DNA from: Oreocharis arfaki
Taxonomy: Eukaryota; Chordata; Aves; Passeriformes; Paramythiidae
NCBI GenBank assembly: GCA_013398015.1
Contig: VZRR01008027.1
Span: 1-64,000 of the forward strand
Reading direction: 5' to 3'
Length of the DNA stretch: 64,000 nucleotides
The notes under the pieces were generated by a model. That model ran no database searches. It saw only the letters and a program-made list of their open reading frames with translations, and was not told the origin of the DNA. Positions 1 through 11,925 of the stretch are shown one piece after another. A program made the position numbers and the translations under genes. How positions within the stretch are numbered: position 1 is the first letter of the stretch; each line of letters starts with the position of its first letter.

Positions 1-164
1 TCCTCAAATTCTTGAGGCAGCAGGTACAGTAAAACTTCAATATCCATTAGTCCTAAATTCATGAAGAAAGATCTACTAACATCTACCCTTACTTTTAACC
101 TACTGAATTTATCTCTATTAATTCTCCTAGTTTTGCTCCTCCAATTCTTCAGGCAGCAGCTACA
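1..164 (+). repeat. Imperfect 28-bp direct repeat bracketing about 108 bp
   Basis: Positions 1-28 and 137-164 match at 25 of 28 bases and share the core ggcagcag. The interval is AT-rich and has no recognised content. The right copy abuts the GC-rich block that follows. The repeat could be an old local duplication or the edge of a duplication that starts left of the window. No function is claimed. Confidence 0.6.
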
Positions 165-265
165 ATGGCACCTCAGTCAGGAGCCTCCTGGCCCTCCAGC
201 AGATCGACACTGCCACTGAGCTTGGTGTCATCTGCACAATGGCTGAGGAGCGCTCTGAGGGGTTC
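165..265 (-). mobile_element. Remnant of CR1-type LINE reverse transcriptase (active-site region)
   Basis: Read on the minus strand, about 180-245 translates as CADDTKLSGSVDLLEGQEA. This carries the ADD of the polymerase active-site motif and the DDTKL-G-VD-LEG signature usual for avian CR1 ORF2. The upstream bases fit the expected Leu-Ser-x-Phe lead-in only loosely. The open frames crossing it use other phases, so the element is a dead fragment of a few dozen codons. A related avian non-LTR element cannot be excluded. Confidence 0.55.
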
Positions 266-508
266 GGGCCTCTGGGCTTTGGGCTCTTGTGACGGGTCCT
301 GTGGGGTTCAGCTGGGCCCTGCTCTGTGCACGGGTGAAGCTTCCAGAGCTCTTCCCATGCCTGGTGTGTGAGGGGCTTCTCTTCCTCAGTGCTCCATCTT
401 TGTTCTCTGCTGTGTTCCTCGGCCAGTCTGCGGAGCAGCCAGTCTTCCACCAGCTTGGAGAAGGGCTGCTCCTCAATCTCGGGCTCTGGCAGGACACCCC
501 AAAGCATT
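228..508 (-). other. GC-rich open-frame block of unknown origin beside the CR1 remnant
   Basis: An open frame on the minus strand begins with ATG at 507 and runs to 160. Its first part is rich in charged residues (for example LVEDWLLRRLAEEHSREQ) and its second part runs into the CR1 remnant. A good splice acceptor, ttattgcag, sits just before the ATG on the minus strand. I see no donor and no known domain. GC content is clearly higher than in the AT-rich flanks. It could be a decayed retrocopy, an exon or a chance frame, and I do not recognise a family. Confidence 0.25.
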
Positions 509-509
509 C

Positions 510-3500
510 TGCAATAATTTACAAATACATTAATACATTCCTCAAGCTTTCAGTTACATAATGCCATGATCCATCAGGTTTGGGAATCTTGAACTTCTCT
601 GCTGAACTCCCCACTTCCTTCTGGAATGGCTTGTTCCTCCCGAAGCATTTCCTATATTTAAAGCAATGATGTGCTATTATTATCACGTAAGTATTAGATA
701 AATTTGATGGAGTTCATTACAATGGAAGGACATCATCATGCCTCTTCAAAAATGCCATCAAAATTATAATTTCACACTTGAAGAGTAATGTAACAAATTA
801 AAGAAAAAAGATTCCACTTCCTTGTTTTTACACAAAATCCTTGCTGGACCTATATTAAAATACACATGTATATTAATTTTTTCCATTTTTACAACACAGT
901 GTGATGGGTGGAATCCTTCCCAGGGAAAACAAAAATACATGAAGGCAATAAAATAACATAAAATAGAATAAAATTTAAAAAAATAACAAACAAGTAAGTA
1001 AATAAAAATTAAAATAAAAATAAATCTACAAGATTATAGTCTGCATTTGCAAAACAGATTTCAATAAATAATTTTAATTAAAGAAGGATTATCTGCTGGT
1101 TAATTAAAGAATTATTATTTGGCTTCTCTTAGCATTTGCAGCGTGCAAATTATTTGCAGACAAATTACATAATAGAAAGGCAAGCCTTGCCTCCTAAAAA
1201 TGTGTATCAGCCAAAACATTCCCATGGTTCAGATTTGCTGTCAAGACCTGGATGTCCTAACAATGGGATATATTTAGCTGGATTATATTTATTAAGGCCG
1301 ATATTTCCTATCAGGGTAACATTAGTTGACACAGTTTCACACACCTCAGAGTTCACTAGACTGTAGTCTAGAGAAATGTGCTTCTTTTTAAATTTCTAGT
1401 TCCTGTTCGCAGTGGTTCATCCTTCCACAGTATTGAGAATTATTTATTAGAAGAATTATATATGAAGCATTTTATAGACCTGATTCTTGGATAGTTTTAT
1501 GTTGACTGACGTATGATAAGATTGCAAAGCAGGAGTGCCTCGCACAGGGAAGGAAATGCAACCCTTGTGATAACACGTGAGCACAAAGCCAGCTTGGCTT
1601 TGAGAATGCAGGATGAATTTGAAATAAACACAAATATCTTGGTATGTGTCAACAACCACACTCCCAGGGTGTCACTGTACACGGAGGAGGAGCACAGGCT
1701 GCTGTGAGGCCGTGTCTAACCCGGCCTTTGGAGTGAGAGTGCATTAAAGCCGTAATTCAGTGTTGGTGGTGCGTGGGGCACCAAACACCCCAGGGCAGTT
1801 ACAGCCAGACCGTGCCTTGTGCCACCTGTGCTCACCCAGCCCTGAGCGGGAAAGGGCACAGGGGACACAGGAACGAACAAACAAACCAACAAACCAAGTC
1901 AAAGGCTTTTTTAAGAGGACAAAGCCAAGTAATAATAAAAAAGATTGGCACTAGACACAGCAAGAAGAGGGCAGAGGGGTTGTGAAGCCTTTGCGTGTCT
2001 GTACATGCTAAGATGATTTTCAGCCCTCTCAGGCTGGTGCACTTAATTCTTTTTCTGTTTGTTATTCTATTGGCAACCAAGCTCCTACACCCTGCATTTG
2101 TCAGCATTGAATTGCATTTGGTTCATGTCAGAAAACCGTCCATAAAGGCTTGCTGCTGCTTTTTTGTTGTCATTGTTTGCCACAGCTCGGAGCACTGGAG
2201 CATTGAGTGTGCAGGGAATATGGGAACAAGTCTGGGGATATTTTAAAGCTTCACCAAAGGGAGGAATGATGCTTTTGAGCTAATTAAGGCGTGATTTATG
2301 TGAGGAATTTCTGGGAAGTTGGCTTGTTGGATCTTTTTTGCTTTCCTGGAAAATTTTGCCCTTTCCAATATTTCTCAAAAAAAAGAGGATACCCTTAACT
2401 TTCTGAAAGCTCCTTTTGCCTCAAAGGATTCTATCTATGCAGAGTAGCACTTCCTATTATTACCATGTTACTGAGATCTGGTAGAAGATGCTTTTAGTTC
2501 TGGATTTGAAAAAGAACAGGAATTTGTATGACTCCAAATACTGTCAGGCTACCAGACATCTTCTTCTGTCAACGCTTGGTAGCAGGTCTAAGAATGAGCT
2601 GGTCCATTATAGAGAAGAATCAAGGCAGTGAATAAAATCCTGACCTCACTGATGCCAAGAAGAGTTTGGTTACTGTCTTCAACAGGCTTCAATTTTATCC
2701 TCATATTTTTTTTATTAACAGGAAAAAAGACTGCATTTTTTCATGACTGAATGACAAGAGGTTTGTTTATCGTGTGTGGAGCTAGGCTCGTATTTCAGTC
2801 CAGGCTTAGCAAAACTCGCTGAGAAAATAAAATAGCAATAAAAGGCCATTACTCAGAGCCACTAAAACTACCCAATACTCAGGAATCAACAGTGAATTAA
2901 CTTCCATAAAACTACTCCCATCAGCCTACTGCCCATAACGAAAGTAATTCCAGGATCTCCGTGTGCCAGTGTAGAGCTGATGCCCAAAAGCTTGAGACAG
3001 CCTTTGATACCAAGTAACTTGATCCTGGATATTCCTCTATCTTCAGGTGAAACTTGATGTTCAGAAACTGCAGAGAAACAAGAAAACTCCTGTTTTTTAC
3101 ATTTAAGAACTGTGAGAAACACGTCAGTGTCTGTCTTACACGTTATGCACCGCAAATTCCAGCTGCCCATTTAGCAAGCTCGTAGTGATTGGTTCAGAAG
3201 TTGATTCTTCTTGGGCAAAAACAGGTAAAATCAATTAGTGGTGTAATTGGGATGCTGCAGTTGATGCAGCCATCAAATGGAAATACCACACTCCTCAAAG
3301 GAATGCATCACAGTAGAGGAAAAAAACTGTTTTAGTATTAAACAGAGTCCTTTAATCTTTACAAAACAGCCCCCGCTTTTCAGGTGCTCTGAGAATATCT
3401 AAGCAGACAGTTTAATAAATTAGATCTAACAAATCTTTTTTATGAAAATGAGTTGGAGACATTCTATCAGAAGGTTTCCAGACAGCTTTTTTTTCTCTGT

Positions 3501-3797
3501 AGTTCCTATACTTTGGTGTTGTCTTTAAGAATTAGGATTTTTTTTTCCCTATCTGAATGTATGGAGAAAAGAAATATTGATTTTAATAACTATATTACTT
3601 GAAAGCATGCCCACATTCGATTTACTAAAATCAGATTCCCTACCCACTCTGAGCAGACAGTAACAACGTGATTCTGTTCTAAGGAGAGACAGAAATACCT
3701 AATGAAACCTAGATTTAGTTTTTATTGAAATTATTGCAAATGTTTGGTCACGCATTCAGTAGATGAATTTATGTAAGTACAAACATCCACAGAATGC
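510..3797. other. Unique AT-rich non-coding stretch
   Basis: No gene, structural RNA or recognised transposon is visible. Short frames of 60-94 codons lack domain signatures and splice context. A low-complexity AT-rich patch lies at about 950-1030. Confidence 0.6.
950..1030. repeat. A-rich low-complexity tract
   Basis: Runs of ATAAAA and AAATAA-like words with almost no G or C. This is simple sequence with no flanking target-site duplication that I can see. Confidence 0.7.
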
Positions 3798-4012
3798 GTG
3801 TAGGAATCATAGCACCTAAGAGTGGTTTGGCTTGGAAAGGGCCTTTAAAGATCATCTCATTCCAAAACCAGGAGCTCCCCATGGGCAGTGGCACCTTCCA
3901 CTATCCCAGGTTGCTCCAAGCTCCATCCAGCCTGGCCTTGGACACTTCTAGGGATCTAGGGGCAGCCCTGTGGCTGCCTTCTCTGGGCACCCTGTGCCAC
4001 TGTCATAATAAA
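3798..4012 (-). mobile_element. CR1 LINE 3' fragment
   Basis: The plus strand reads as the reverse complement of a CR1 3' end: a gaatcatag start, a ggaaagggcctttaaagatc block, then ccatgggcagtggcacc, ggccttggacact and gggcaccctgtgcca. It is truncated on its 5' side and more diverged than the copies at 7240 or 30830, which suggests an older insertion. Confidence 0.9.
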
Positions 4013-7000
4013 ATATGTAGTCTCTATACAAATCCAAATTTACCTTCTTTTGGGTCAAAAGAGTTGTCCCAGTCTTGTCACTACAGGCCTGGAGCTGGAT
4101 ATAGATATGCAGAATATATAAAATGACACGGAAGCAAGTGCACGCCAGAGAAAGAATTTGTGTCCTATATCAATATCTATGCATTTTATATGTAATAAAA
4201 ATAGACGGGACTTGTTTTCTTTGTGGTTATGGCACTTAAAGAAAACCTTCTGTGCTCTCGTCTGGGAGAAAATGTGGTAAGTAAAATTTAAGTTAAGTTG
4301 AAAAGGCGTACAACTAAAATGTAGGAAATAAACACCTGTCTCCCCTGTAAAAAACAGTACTGGTATTTCCAATGTTCCTTAGGTTGAAAGACGTTTTAAA
4401 GTGTCTTTTTTCTCACTAGGTTATTAATTCATGAGATATAAGCATTTCTCCGACTGCCTGAGTAGTGTTTTCTTCATTCCTGCACATCGCACATCTTAGA
4501 AAATCTGTGCAATCCTTGCATGAACAATATTTGCATTGGTAACTGTGTTTGTACAGAGTGGGGTCCTGAAGTCCACACCTTCAAAGGTGATTATGTACCT
4601 AACTTCCACAAAAATCCCAATAAAATCAGTCATGGTCTCTCACAGTAGATATTTCGAATGTATGGGACTATAAAAAAGAGATGGATCTACTACACTCATT
4701 AATTAATCTCCACATAACAATTATTTAGATTTAAACTATATGAAATGGATTGGTTTCTTTATTTTCCCCTAGAATAAAGCAAACACATGAAAGAAGGTGG
4801 TGATTCACACTGCAAGTGGCATTTCTAGAAGCTCCCTTCTTTAGTACTAAAAATGCTTTGCCATCTGTCTCCTCCTCTCTTCACTCATTTGTTTTGCCGT
4901 CTGCAGTCACGTATTTTTTGCTTTTTTGAAGAAAGAGCAAAGTTGGCATAAGGAATGCAGAGATCCTCGTTCTGCAAACAACACTCTCCACCTTCTGCCT
5001 CCTGTCCCCGGAGTGAGCTGCCTTTGCATGGAATCACGTGCTCTGGTGATGCAGGCCATCAGTACTGGCACAGGCTAAATATAACTCAAGCACCAGATTG
5101 CGTCTCCTGACAAGGAGTTCAGTAACTAGTAAGTGAAAACTCTTCATTTCCATTTTGTCCAATTCTAGCTTAATATTTAAAAAGACAAACAAAAAAACAA
5201 AACAAAACAAAAAATCCACACAAAACCCCCAAAACCAATCCTGCAAAATAAAAACCAAGAATCAGCAGCAAAGCAACACTGATGGTTTTTATGCTTTTTC
5301 CATCTCTTTGTTTGTCCTGCTCTCACGGACACATTTCTTCAGAACTCCCCGGGGCATCTTCTTCTGAGCAGGTCCTTCAATAACACCCACATAAAAACTG
5401 CTGCAGAGTGAAAAATCATGTTGCAAGCACATATAAACAACCCACAGTCACTACTGTGTGAGTAAGAACTAGGTGAATTAAATAGAAGATGTCATGTCGG
5501 CATTAGCAGCTTCAGAAATTAACTGAATCAAATGAGGAATGCACGGATTTGTGGGTTCAAACCAAAAAGAAACATTCCATTGTTAGCAAGGTAGCGTGCC
5601 TTACATGCATATCAAAATTGGTTGCAAGCTTTGGCTTCATCAGAGTCTGTGAACTCAGGTATGCACAGCAACAAGAACATCAGGAGTTCAAGAAATGCCC
5701 TTTACTTGGCTTCTTAAATGGCAGTGAAAAAGACCCATTATGGGAGTTATAATACTGAAAATGGAAGATGTGTGCGTGTGTAACACACAGAGAAACACAC
5801 ACAGGAATCATAAACTGGCAGGAAATGGGGTCATTTCTCACAATGTAGCAGATTACTCTTGGTATATATATTTATTAACTAGAACATTCACAAATGTTTT
5901 TAATTGCCCGTTTGGTATCTTGCTAAAATTGTAACCCACGGAACCCTGTTCAAACAGGACTTCAGCCTTCCTGACTCACCTGCCTACAACATGACAAGGT
6001 TCTTTCCCTCCTCCCCCAGCTATCAGACTGTTGCCCACATCGAGGTTTTGGTTATTTCATCTGTCCACAGTGAGTCACCAATGAACTTGGTATTTCAAAC
6101 ACAGTTGCATCCATGTTGGGGTGGAATTCAGCAGCCATCTGGTCCTCGGAAAAGGAAGATGTTAGCAGTGCAGAGATAAATCAAGAAAAAATATAAATAA
6201 ATATTTTAAAATATTTTGTTAAATAGAGAGGGGTTTTTTTTGTTTAAGTTTCTCTCTTAGAATGGTGAATCAGAATGCTTGGTTTTAGAATAAACAGTTG
6301 TAAACAAACTGCAGTTTGTATTAGTGTTCAGATGGGAAGACTTCATCAAGATGAAGACAAAATTTGATATCAGTTTCAAACCTGCAAGCAATTTGCCAGA
6401 AACACTAGTAAAACAAACAAAACCCTCCCCCTCTAAGGCTTTGGTCTGACAGGAAGCCTCCTGATCAGCCTTTAAACATGAAAACATGACCACAGCATAG
6501 AAGATAATGTTTTTCCCTGGTAAAGCAATCCACTTGGGAATCAGCAGAGCAGCCGTGGTGAATATGCAGGGATTGATGAGGATTTGTGCTTGGGCTGTGC
6601 TAATGAACAGCAATCCACAGTGCAAACATGCAATTTCTCAGTCACTACCTGTACATTAACATTTGGTTTCATATCTTGTCGACATCGAGTGAAAACTAAC
6701 TCATAGCTGGAGAAAATCTCCTTTGGACACTCCTCAGTAGGAAAAATAGCCTAAATCTTAAAAGAATGTAAAAAGGCACATGAATGTTCGCTGCCCAAGA
6801 GCTGTTCTGCTGAAGGCAGTGTACTCTTTTCTGGGTAGGACAGCCTGACCTGTGTCTGCCTTCTGCGTGATGCCTGAACTGTATTTCTGTGCCTGGGCCT
6901 CTTTTAACCTCTGCAAATGCCGATTTCTTTAAAGTCTCTGTAAAGCAAAAGTGACAGAGTTAAAAAATACTGTCTAAAGCCAGCAGATATTGAAATTCAG

Positions 7001-7239
7001 AAGACAGATATTTACCCTAAGACTCTTTATTCCTGGGAAATAATCCTAGCAGCAAGGGAAGTGAGTAACAGATGGGATTACAAACACTAAAATTCTTCTG
7101 CTGACAATAGATGTGCATTATAAATGCTGTAAAGATTTTATGAACAGTGAAGATCCTACGGTCTATAGCACAGGATAAAAATAGCATTAATATCCCCAAG
7201 AATCCTGAATATTTCTTTCTGATGCCATCGTGCAACTAC
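4013..7239. other. Unique AT-rich non-coding stretch
   Basis: No recognisable gene or RNA. An A/C-rich simple tract lies at 5183-5245. Frames of up to 122 codons (6257-6625, minus strand) show no family signature and no splice context. Confidence 0.6.
5183..5245. repeat. A-rich (AAAAC-like) simple tract
   Basis: Repeated AAAC and AAAAC words, giving Lys/Asn-rich spurious frames on the plus strand. Confidence 0.75.
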
Positions 7240-7480
7240 AGAATAACAGAATGGTTTGAATTGGAAGGGACCTTAAAGCCCATCCAGTGCCCCCCCCTGC
7301 CATGGGCAGGGACACCTTCCACTAGCCCAGGCTGCTCCAAGCCCCATCCAACCTGGCCTTGGACACTGCCAGGGATCCAGGGGCAGCCACAGCTTCCCTG
7401 GGCACCCTGTGCCAGGGCCTCCCCACCCTCACAGGGAGCAATTCCTTCCCAATATCCCATCTAAACCTGTCCTTCTCCAG
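7240..7480 (-). mobile_element. CR1 LINE 3' fragment, left of an assembly join
   Basis: The 3' end begins agaataacagaatgg on the plus strand. It continues through gaagggaccttaaagccc, ccatgggcagggacacc and gccagggatccaggggcagc to ttcccaatatcccatc. After the block ending near 7480 it changes into non-CR1 sequence. CR1 resumes after the N at 7890 and repeats the ttcccaatatccca block. Confidence 0.93.
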
Positions 7481-7889
7481 TGGAATATTCACCATTATCT
7501 CCTCTGGTAATTTCCCAGTCGAGAGCTGCCCTGGTGCAGAGATGGTTGTGTAGGATCCCTGCAGGAAGGAGTGCTCTCAGCCATGGCCAGTAGATTTTGC
7601 AGAAGTCGCTGTTGTGCAGGGGAGCAGCTGCCAGGCTGTTTTGTGGAAGTGGGTGTGAGGCTCCCAGGGATTTTGCTGCCAGGACATTGGATGCCACTGG
7701 CTGCCTCAGGTGCCCCCAGAGGTGCTGCAGCACTCCAATGCATTTGCCAATGCAGCTCCTGCTGCCTGGCTGAAAATCTCCTGAGACAAGGAGCCTGGGA
7801 GGGCACGTGCTTGGCACCAGCCACGGTGCAGCTGAAAGCTGCAGGATGCCCCCGTGTGCCACGCTGGCCACTGCCTGTCCTTGGGCTTG
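7481..7889. other. GC-rich 409-bp segment between two CR1 pieces
   Basis: GC-rich sequence with no recognised family, ending exactly at the ambiguous base. It could be an insertion in a CR1, a piece of an unplaced contig, or the unique flank of one of two separate CR1 copies. The first part (to about 7500) resembles the sequence at 63964-64000. Confidence 0.5.
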
Positions 7890-7890
7890 N
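7890..7890. other. Ambiguous base N, probable contig join
   Basis: A single N. CR1 on the right restarts about 40 bp inside consensus sequence already present at 7443-7470. The two sides also belong to different CR1 styles. The other two Ns in the window (41928, 51096) clearly sit between overlapping contig ends. Confidence 0.6.
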
Positions 7891-8031
7891 AGGGATTCCT
7901 TCCCAATATCCCACCTAACCCTGCCTTCTGGTGGTTGGAAACCATTCCCCCTTGTCCTGTCCGTCCAGGCCCTCCTAAGTAGTCTATCTCAATTTTTCTT
8001 TTGGCTTCCTTCAGGTGCCAGTACTTTTTTT
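7891..8031 (-). mobile_element. CR1 LINE internal 3' fragment of a different subfamily
   Basis: The plus strand reads attccttcccaatatcccac, then gttggaaaccattccccc, gtcctgtccgtccaggccct and cttccttcaggtgccagta. These fit the CR1 style with a gaaaccattccc block, not the gggaagccattccctgtg style. It is truncated at both ends. Confidence 0.8.
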
Positions 8032-8082
8032 TGACTCGGTAACTAATTTTCAAGAAATAGATCTTATTTTCTGGAAATAATG

Positions 8083-8118
8083 AGAAGAAAAGAAAAGAAA
8101 AGAAGAGAAAAAGGGAAA
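8083..8118. repeat. (AAAAG)n-like microsatellite
   Basis: Tandem agaaa/aagaa pentamers with a few interruptions. Confidence 0.85.
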
Positions 8119-8589
8119 ATAATAAATTTGGTGAAAAAGTTCATAGGACTCTTGAATCAGTTGCAGACCTTAAAATTGGGATTCTGGAGTGGTCTCAATT
8201 GCTAATTTTTCAAAAGAGATATTGATCTACTAGTCTAGGTAGTTTAGAAAGAAATCTGATTTTTCAGCTTAAAAATTACATCCATTTTTCAATGCCCTCA
8301 ATTTCTGTGCCCTCATTCACCTTTAATTTGGCTGAGATTTCTGAAGTCAGTGGCAATATTTCAGTATAAGAAATTTATAGGATTTAGCTTTATGGGAACA
8401 CTTACGCAGTTCCCATTCTCTGCTGTTTTGTGAAATGAGTGCATTTGGTTTAACCCAAAAAAGGAAGTTTGAGTCCACTTTCAAAGAGCCTGCACTGTGA
8501 CAAGTGAGAGAGCTTCTCGTAATAGCAGAGTGTCTGAAATAGAAAAGGTGAGGATTAAAAAAATAAAGCTTTCAGCCCTGTTCCCAATC

Positions 8590-8608
8590 AAAAAAAAAAA
8601 AAAAAAAA
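8590..8608. repeat. Poly(A) run of 19
   Basis: Uninterrupted A homopolymer. No upstream retrocopy body or target-site duplication is recognisable. Confidence 0.9.
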
Positions 8609-9424
8609 GGCTTTATGAACCTCCTCCAGCTATGGAAAATTTTCAAAATTAAAAAAATGTTTGCAGCAAAACAGGGAAAAACCTCCCAACGATGTACTTG
8701 CCCTAAGAGCTGTGGAATTATCCCCCTGGCCTGTAGGCCCATGGCAGGCTTGGCACGGGCACAGCAGGAAGGGCAGGATTTGTGAATCAATCGCTTTGAG
8801 GAAGGAGCTGTTCCTTTGCTGTACCCTCCTTCTATCCCACTACAGCTGACACTTACTCCTGGGAGGCAATTAATATTGCTATTAGAAGTATTTCCAGGCT
8901 AATTATTTTCCTAGAGAAATGTCAAGATTCCTGCCATGCCCAACACAAAGCTTTTTTTGTCCTGAAGTACATCTTGCAGTTTGCTAAAATGGCACTTCGG
9001 GGTTTGGGGGAAAGATTTTCAGAGGCACAAATGAGACATGACTGTTACTCTAAATGCATCCTTTTTCTTCCTTTTCTTTTAAATGCTTTTGAAAAATAAC
9101 ATTGTCTCTGCATAGAATCAATTAGTTTCCACTCTGTTATGAGTTCTGTTGAATTCGTCTGAACATCCACAGAAGTATTATTAGACATGTTGCTCAAAAT
9201 ATCAATTTTTTATTGAGCAAGTAACAGACATATGAAAGATTAAAAAATTGAGATGCTTTTAATTATAAGAAAGTTAATCCTTCATTAAGGTTCTAGTGAT
9301 TTCTAATTCTTAATGAATAACAACTTTGTGCTTTGTCAAGGAAAGGTAAGTTGACCTTAACACTTCCATAATGGCAAGCTCCTGAAGACATTGCTATTTC
9401 CCTTCTTTCCCTTCTGTGCTTCAG

Positions 9425-9551
9425 AAAATCACATGGGTGATCTTTAAAATTGACAGCAACCCTAAGGCAATGCACAGCAATCTAACCAGCCTAGTGTGGA
9501 TCCCTCAGAAACACGGGCTGGTTGTTCAGGACAACGCCCTGATCCCCACAG
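9425..9551 (+). CDS. Candidate internal exon, unrecognised product
   Basis: A pyrimidine-rich acceptor (cccttctttcccttctgtgc, then ttcag) ends at 9424. A donor-like cacag/gtagga junction follows 9551. The 127-bp interval between them is open. It starts in phase 0 with KITWVIFKIDSNPKAM and passes through SLVWIPQKHGLVVQDNALIP, leaving one base over. The frame stays open for about 20 codons after the donor and then stops. I do not recognise the family and can name no domain. A frame this short can arise by chance in 64 kb, and no partner exon is identified. The argument rests only on the paired splice signals and a normal-looking residue mix. Confidence 0.22.
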
Positions 9552-11607
9552 GTAGGACCTTGAATGTCATCATAAGGGAAGAGACCGATAACGAAGTAAT
9601 AAATAAAGAGACGTAGCTGACGTTCCTAATCAATTCATTTTTTTCCCAGAATCTAGTCACTACTTGCATGAAAGAAGCAAAATTACGCTTGGTTGTTTTT
9701 TCTTTCAGTCCATTGAGAATGGATTTGTCCCTTGCTTTGTGTCCTGTTACGGCTTTCCTTTGTCCCAGGTAGAGTAAAACTAACTCAAGCAAACAATCCT
9801 CCCAGGTCTGGGATGGCTGCAGAGACATCCCTGTATATTGCTGGATTTTTATGATGGCGTGGTTTAAAAGTCACAGTACTTCATTGTTCCCCTTTGGACT
9901 CAGCTGCTGCTCTTCAGGCCACAGACATCCCGAACTGTGTTCCTGTAGAAAATCCAGGGATGTGTCTGGTGCCACAACCGTCACCCAGCCTGATCTCTGT
10001 TCACAGACATGGGAGATAGCCTGTTTTCCTCCAGGAATCCATGGGAATCCCTGAGGAGGGTTAGAAATTTATGTATGGCTTCATGGGAGACCATTCCAGT
10101 GTAGCAAGCAAGGCATGGAATTCAGGGATCCTTCATTGGAAAACTCAGCGTATGCATGGGAAGCAGCCTAAATTCGCGTGGCTCTTTCTTCTGGGTATCT
10201 TACAATAAATGTGGGCTAGTTCAGTCCTTGCTGTGTGAACCTGACCCAGCTGGTAAAGAAGGAGTAACCACATTTCTCCAGCTACGGCCACAGCAGTGTA
10301 ACCTCTGGAGCAATTCTCACTTTCCTACATCTCCTGCAGAGCTGAGCTTTTTGTGGTGTCAGTAACCTGATTTACGAGTGGGAGTTACTCAGTGACTCCC
10401 TTGCTTCTCACAACCTTTATGTTCAGGTTAGTTGAACCCCTTTGGCTTGGTCACAAGGAGGCTGTAGTTCTGACCCAGGCCTGCTAAAATATTTCTGAGG
10501 TGTATTCTAGAGAGTGGACTTAAATCACTCTTGAGATTTTAACAGTACTAAAGCTTAGGTTAATAGAATTTTCTTATCCCTACCTCCAGAATCCAGACCT
10601 ACACCAGTGCCAATTACAGCCAAGACTTTCTTAAAACTCCCCAGGAACTGCGATTTGTCAGCCTTCAGCAATTTTATCTTCTGGCTCATGGGCAGAACCA
10701 GTTTCTACAAGTTGGGAAAGAAAAGCATTTGGCTGGGGAAGGTGCAACATGAGACACATCTGAATAGAACATGGGAAACGGCTCAGTCCGTGCACTTGGA
10801 AATGATTGATAATTGTTTGGTTTAGCTGGAGTGGGATCGTGAAAAACAGACTTTTCAGAAGTCTACTCTCAATCTAATGAGACTGCTATGATGAATGTAC
10901 CCTCAGTACATTTCTGTGGAGAAAGAATAATCCTCAGCTGTGGGTAGAACTGCCCTGTTTTCCTCTAATTGAGTAAGACAAACAATCCCATGAGCTATGA
11001 TGTCAACAAACCTCTTTATAATGAAAAAAGGTTTGGAGTCCTTAGAATCAAAAAAAGTAGGACACTGTTAATTTAATTGCTGGGAGATAAGTTTGATCAA
11101 AGCTGAGGAATGTGGACTGCATCCTGAAATATAAGGAGCTTCATTTAGAAAATGGACTTAATAACAAGCACATTTATTCATTGTTGGAGACTTGTGATTA
11201 TTAATATTTGATCTGAAGAATGCCTTATATTTAAGGCTCTTCCATTATTTACATTTATTATCCAGTTCTCTCCTGCCATTTCTTTCTGGCTTCACTATTG
11301 CTAAGAAATATGTAACCAAGATAATCACATTATCTCCCATCAGTGCTGCAATCTGCTTAACTGGAAAAGCCAAACACAATATTGCAGTGCTGCTGCTGAC
11401 AGAGGATTTAACTAGAGCTGATTGTCCTCAGAGCAACTCACTCTCCTGACTTCCAAAGAAAGTCTGCTAAAACCTGGGAAGTTTACTCCACTCTAGAGGG
11501 CTGGAATTGAGCTTCTGCTCCCAGCCCCAAAGAGCCAAATGGTCAGGGTATCATGAGGAAACTAAAGTGCATTTCTGCCTGATGCATAAATCTGTGTCAG
11601 GTGGTGA
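9552..11607. other. Unique non-coding stretch
   Basis: Ordinary AT-rich sequence. Nothing is identifiable as a gene, RNA or transposon. Confidence 0.55.
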
Positions 11608-11925
11608 TGGAATCATGGAACTGTTACATTTGGAGAAGACTTCTGAGACCATCAAGTCCAGCTGGCAACTCAGCACCACCATCAGGATCACCACCAGACC
11701 ATGTCTCCCACCAGGTACCACATCCACATGTCTTCAAAATACTTCCAGGGACTCCACCACCACTGCCCTCAGCAGCCTGTGCTGTGAAAAATTCTGTCCT
11801 GATGTCCAATCTAAACCTCCTCTGGAGCAACTTGAGGTCATTTGCTCTTGTTCCTTGGGAGCAGAGCCTGACCTGGCTCCGGCCTCCTGTCAGGGACTTG
11901 TGGAGTGCAATCCAGAGCCATCTGC
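11608..11925 (-). mobile_element. CR1 LINE 3' fragment, diverged
   Basis: Reverse-complement CR1 features: tggaatcatgg at the 3' end, a gagaccatcaagtcca block, ttccagggactccaccacc, gtgaaaaattctgtcctgat and gagcctgacctggct. The 173- and 170-codon frames overlapping here translate CR1 and its flank and are not genes. Divergence is high, so this is an old copy. Confidence 0.85.

Larger units (their letters stand above)
8032..9424. other. Unique AT-rich non-coding stretch
   Basis: Contains the AAAAG-type tract at 8083-8118 and a 19-base A run at 8590-8608. I see nothing else to annotate. Confidence 0.55.

Noticed and set aside
5183..5245. Poly(A) tail of a processed retrocopy
   Set aside because: No transcript body or target-site duplication beside it, and the tract is AAAC-rich and not a clean A tail.
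6257..6625. 122-codon minus-strand frame
   Set aside because: AT-rich single-copy DNA with no family, splice or promoter signature; the length is expected by chance in 64 kb.
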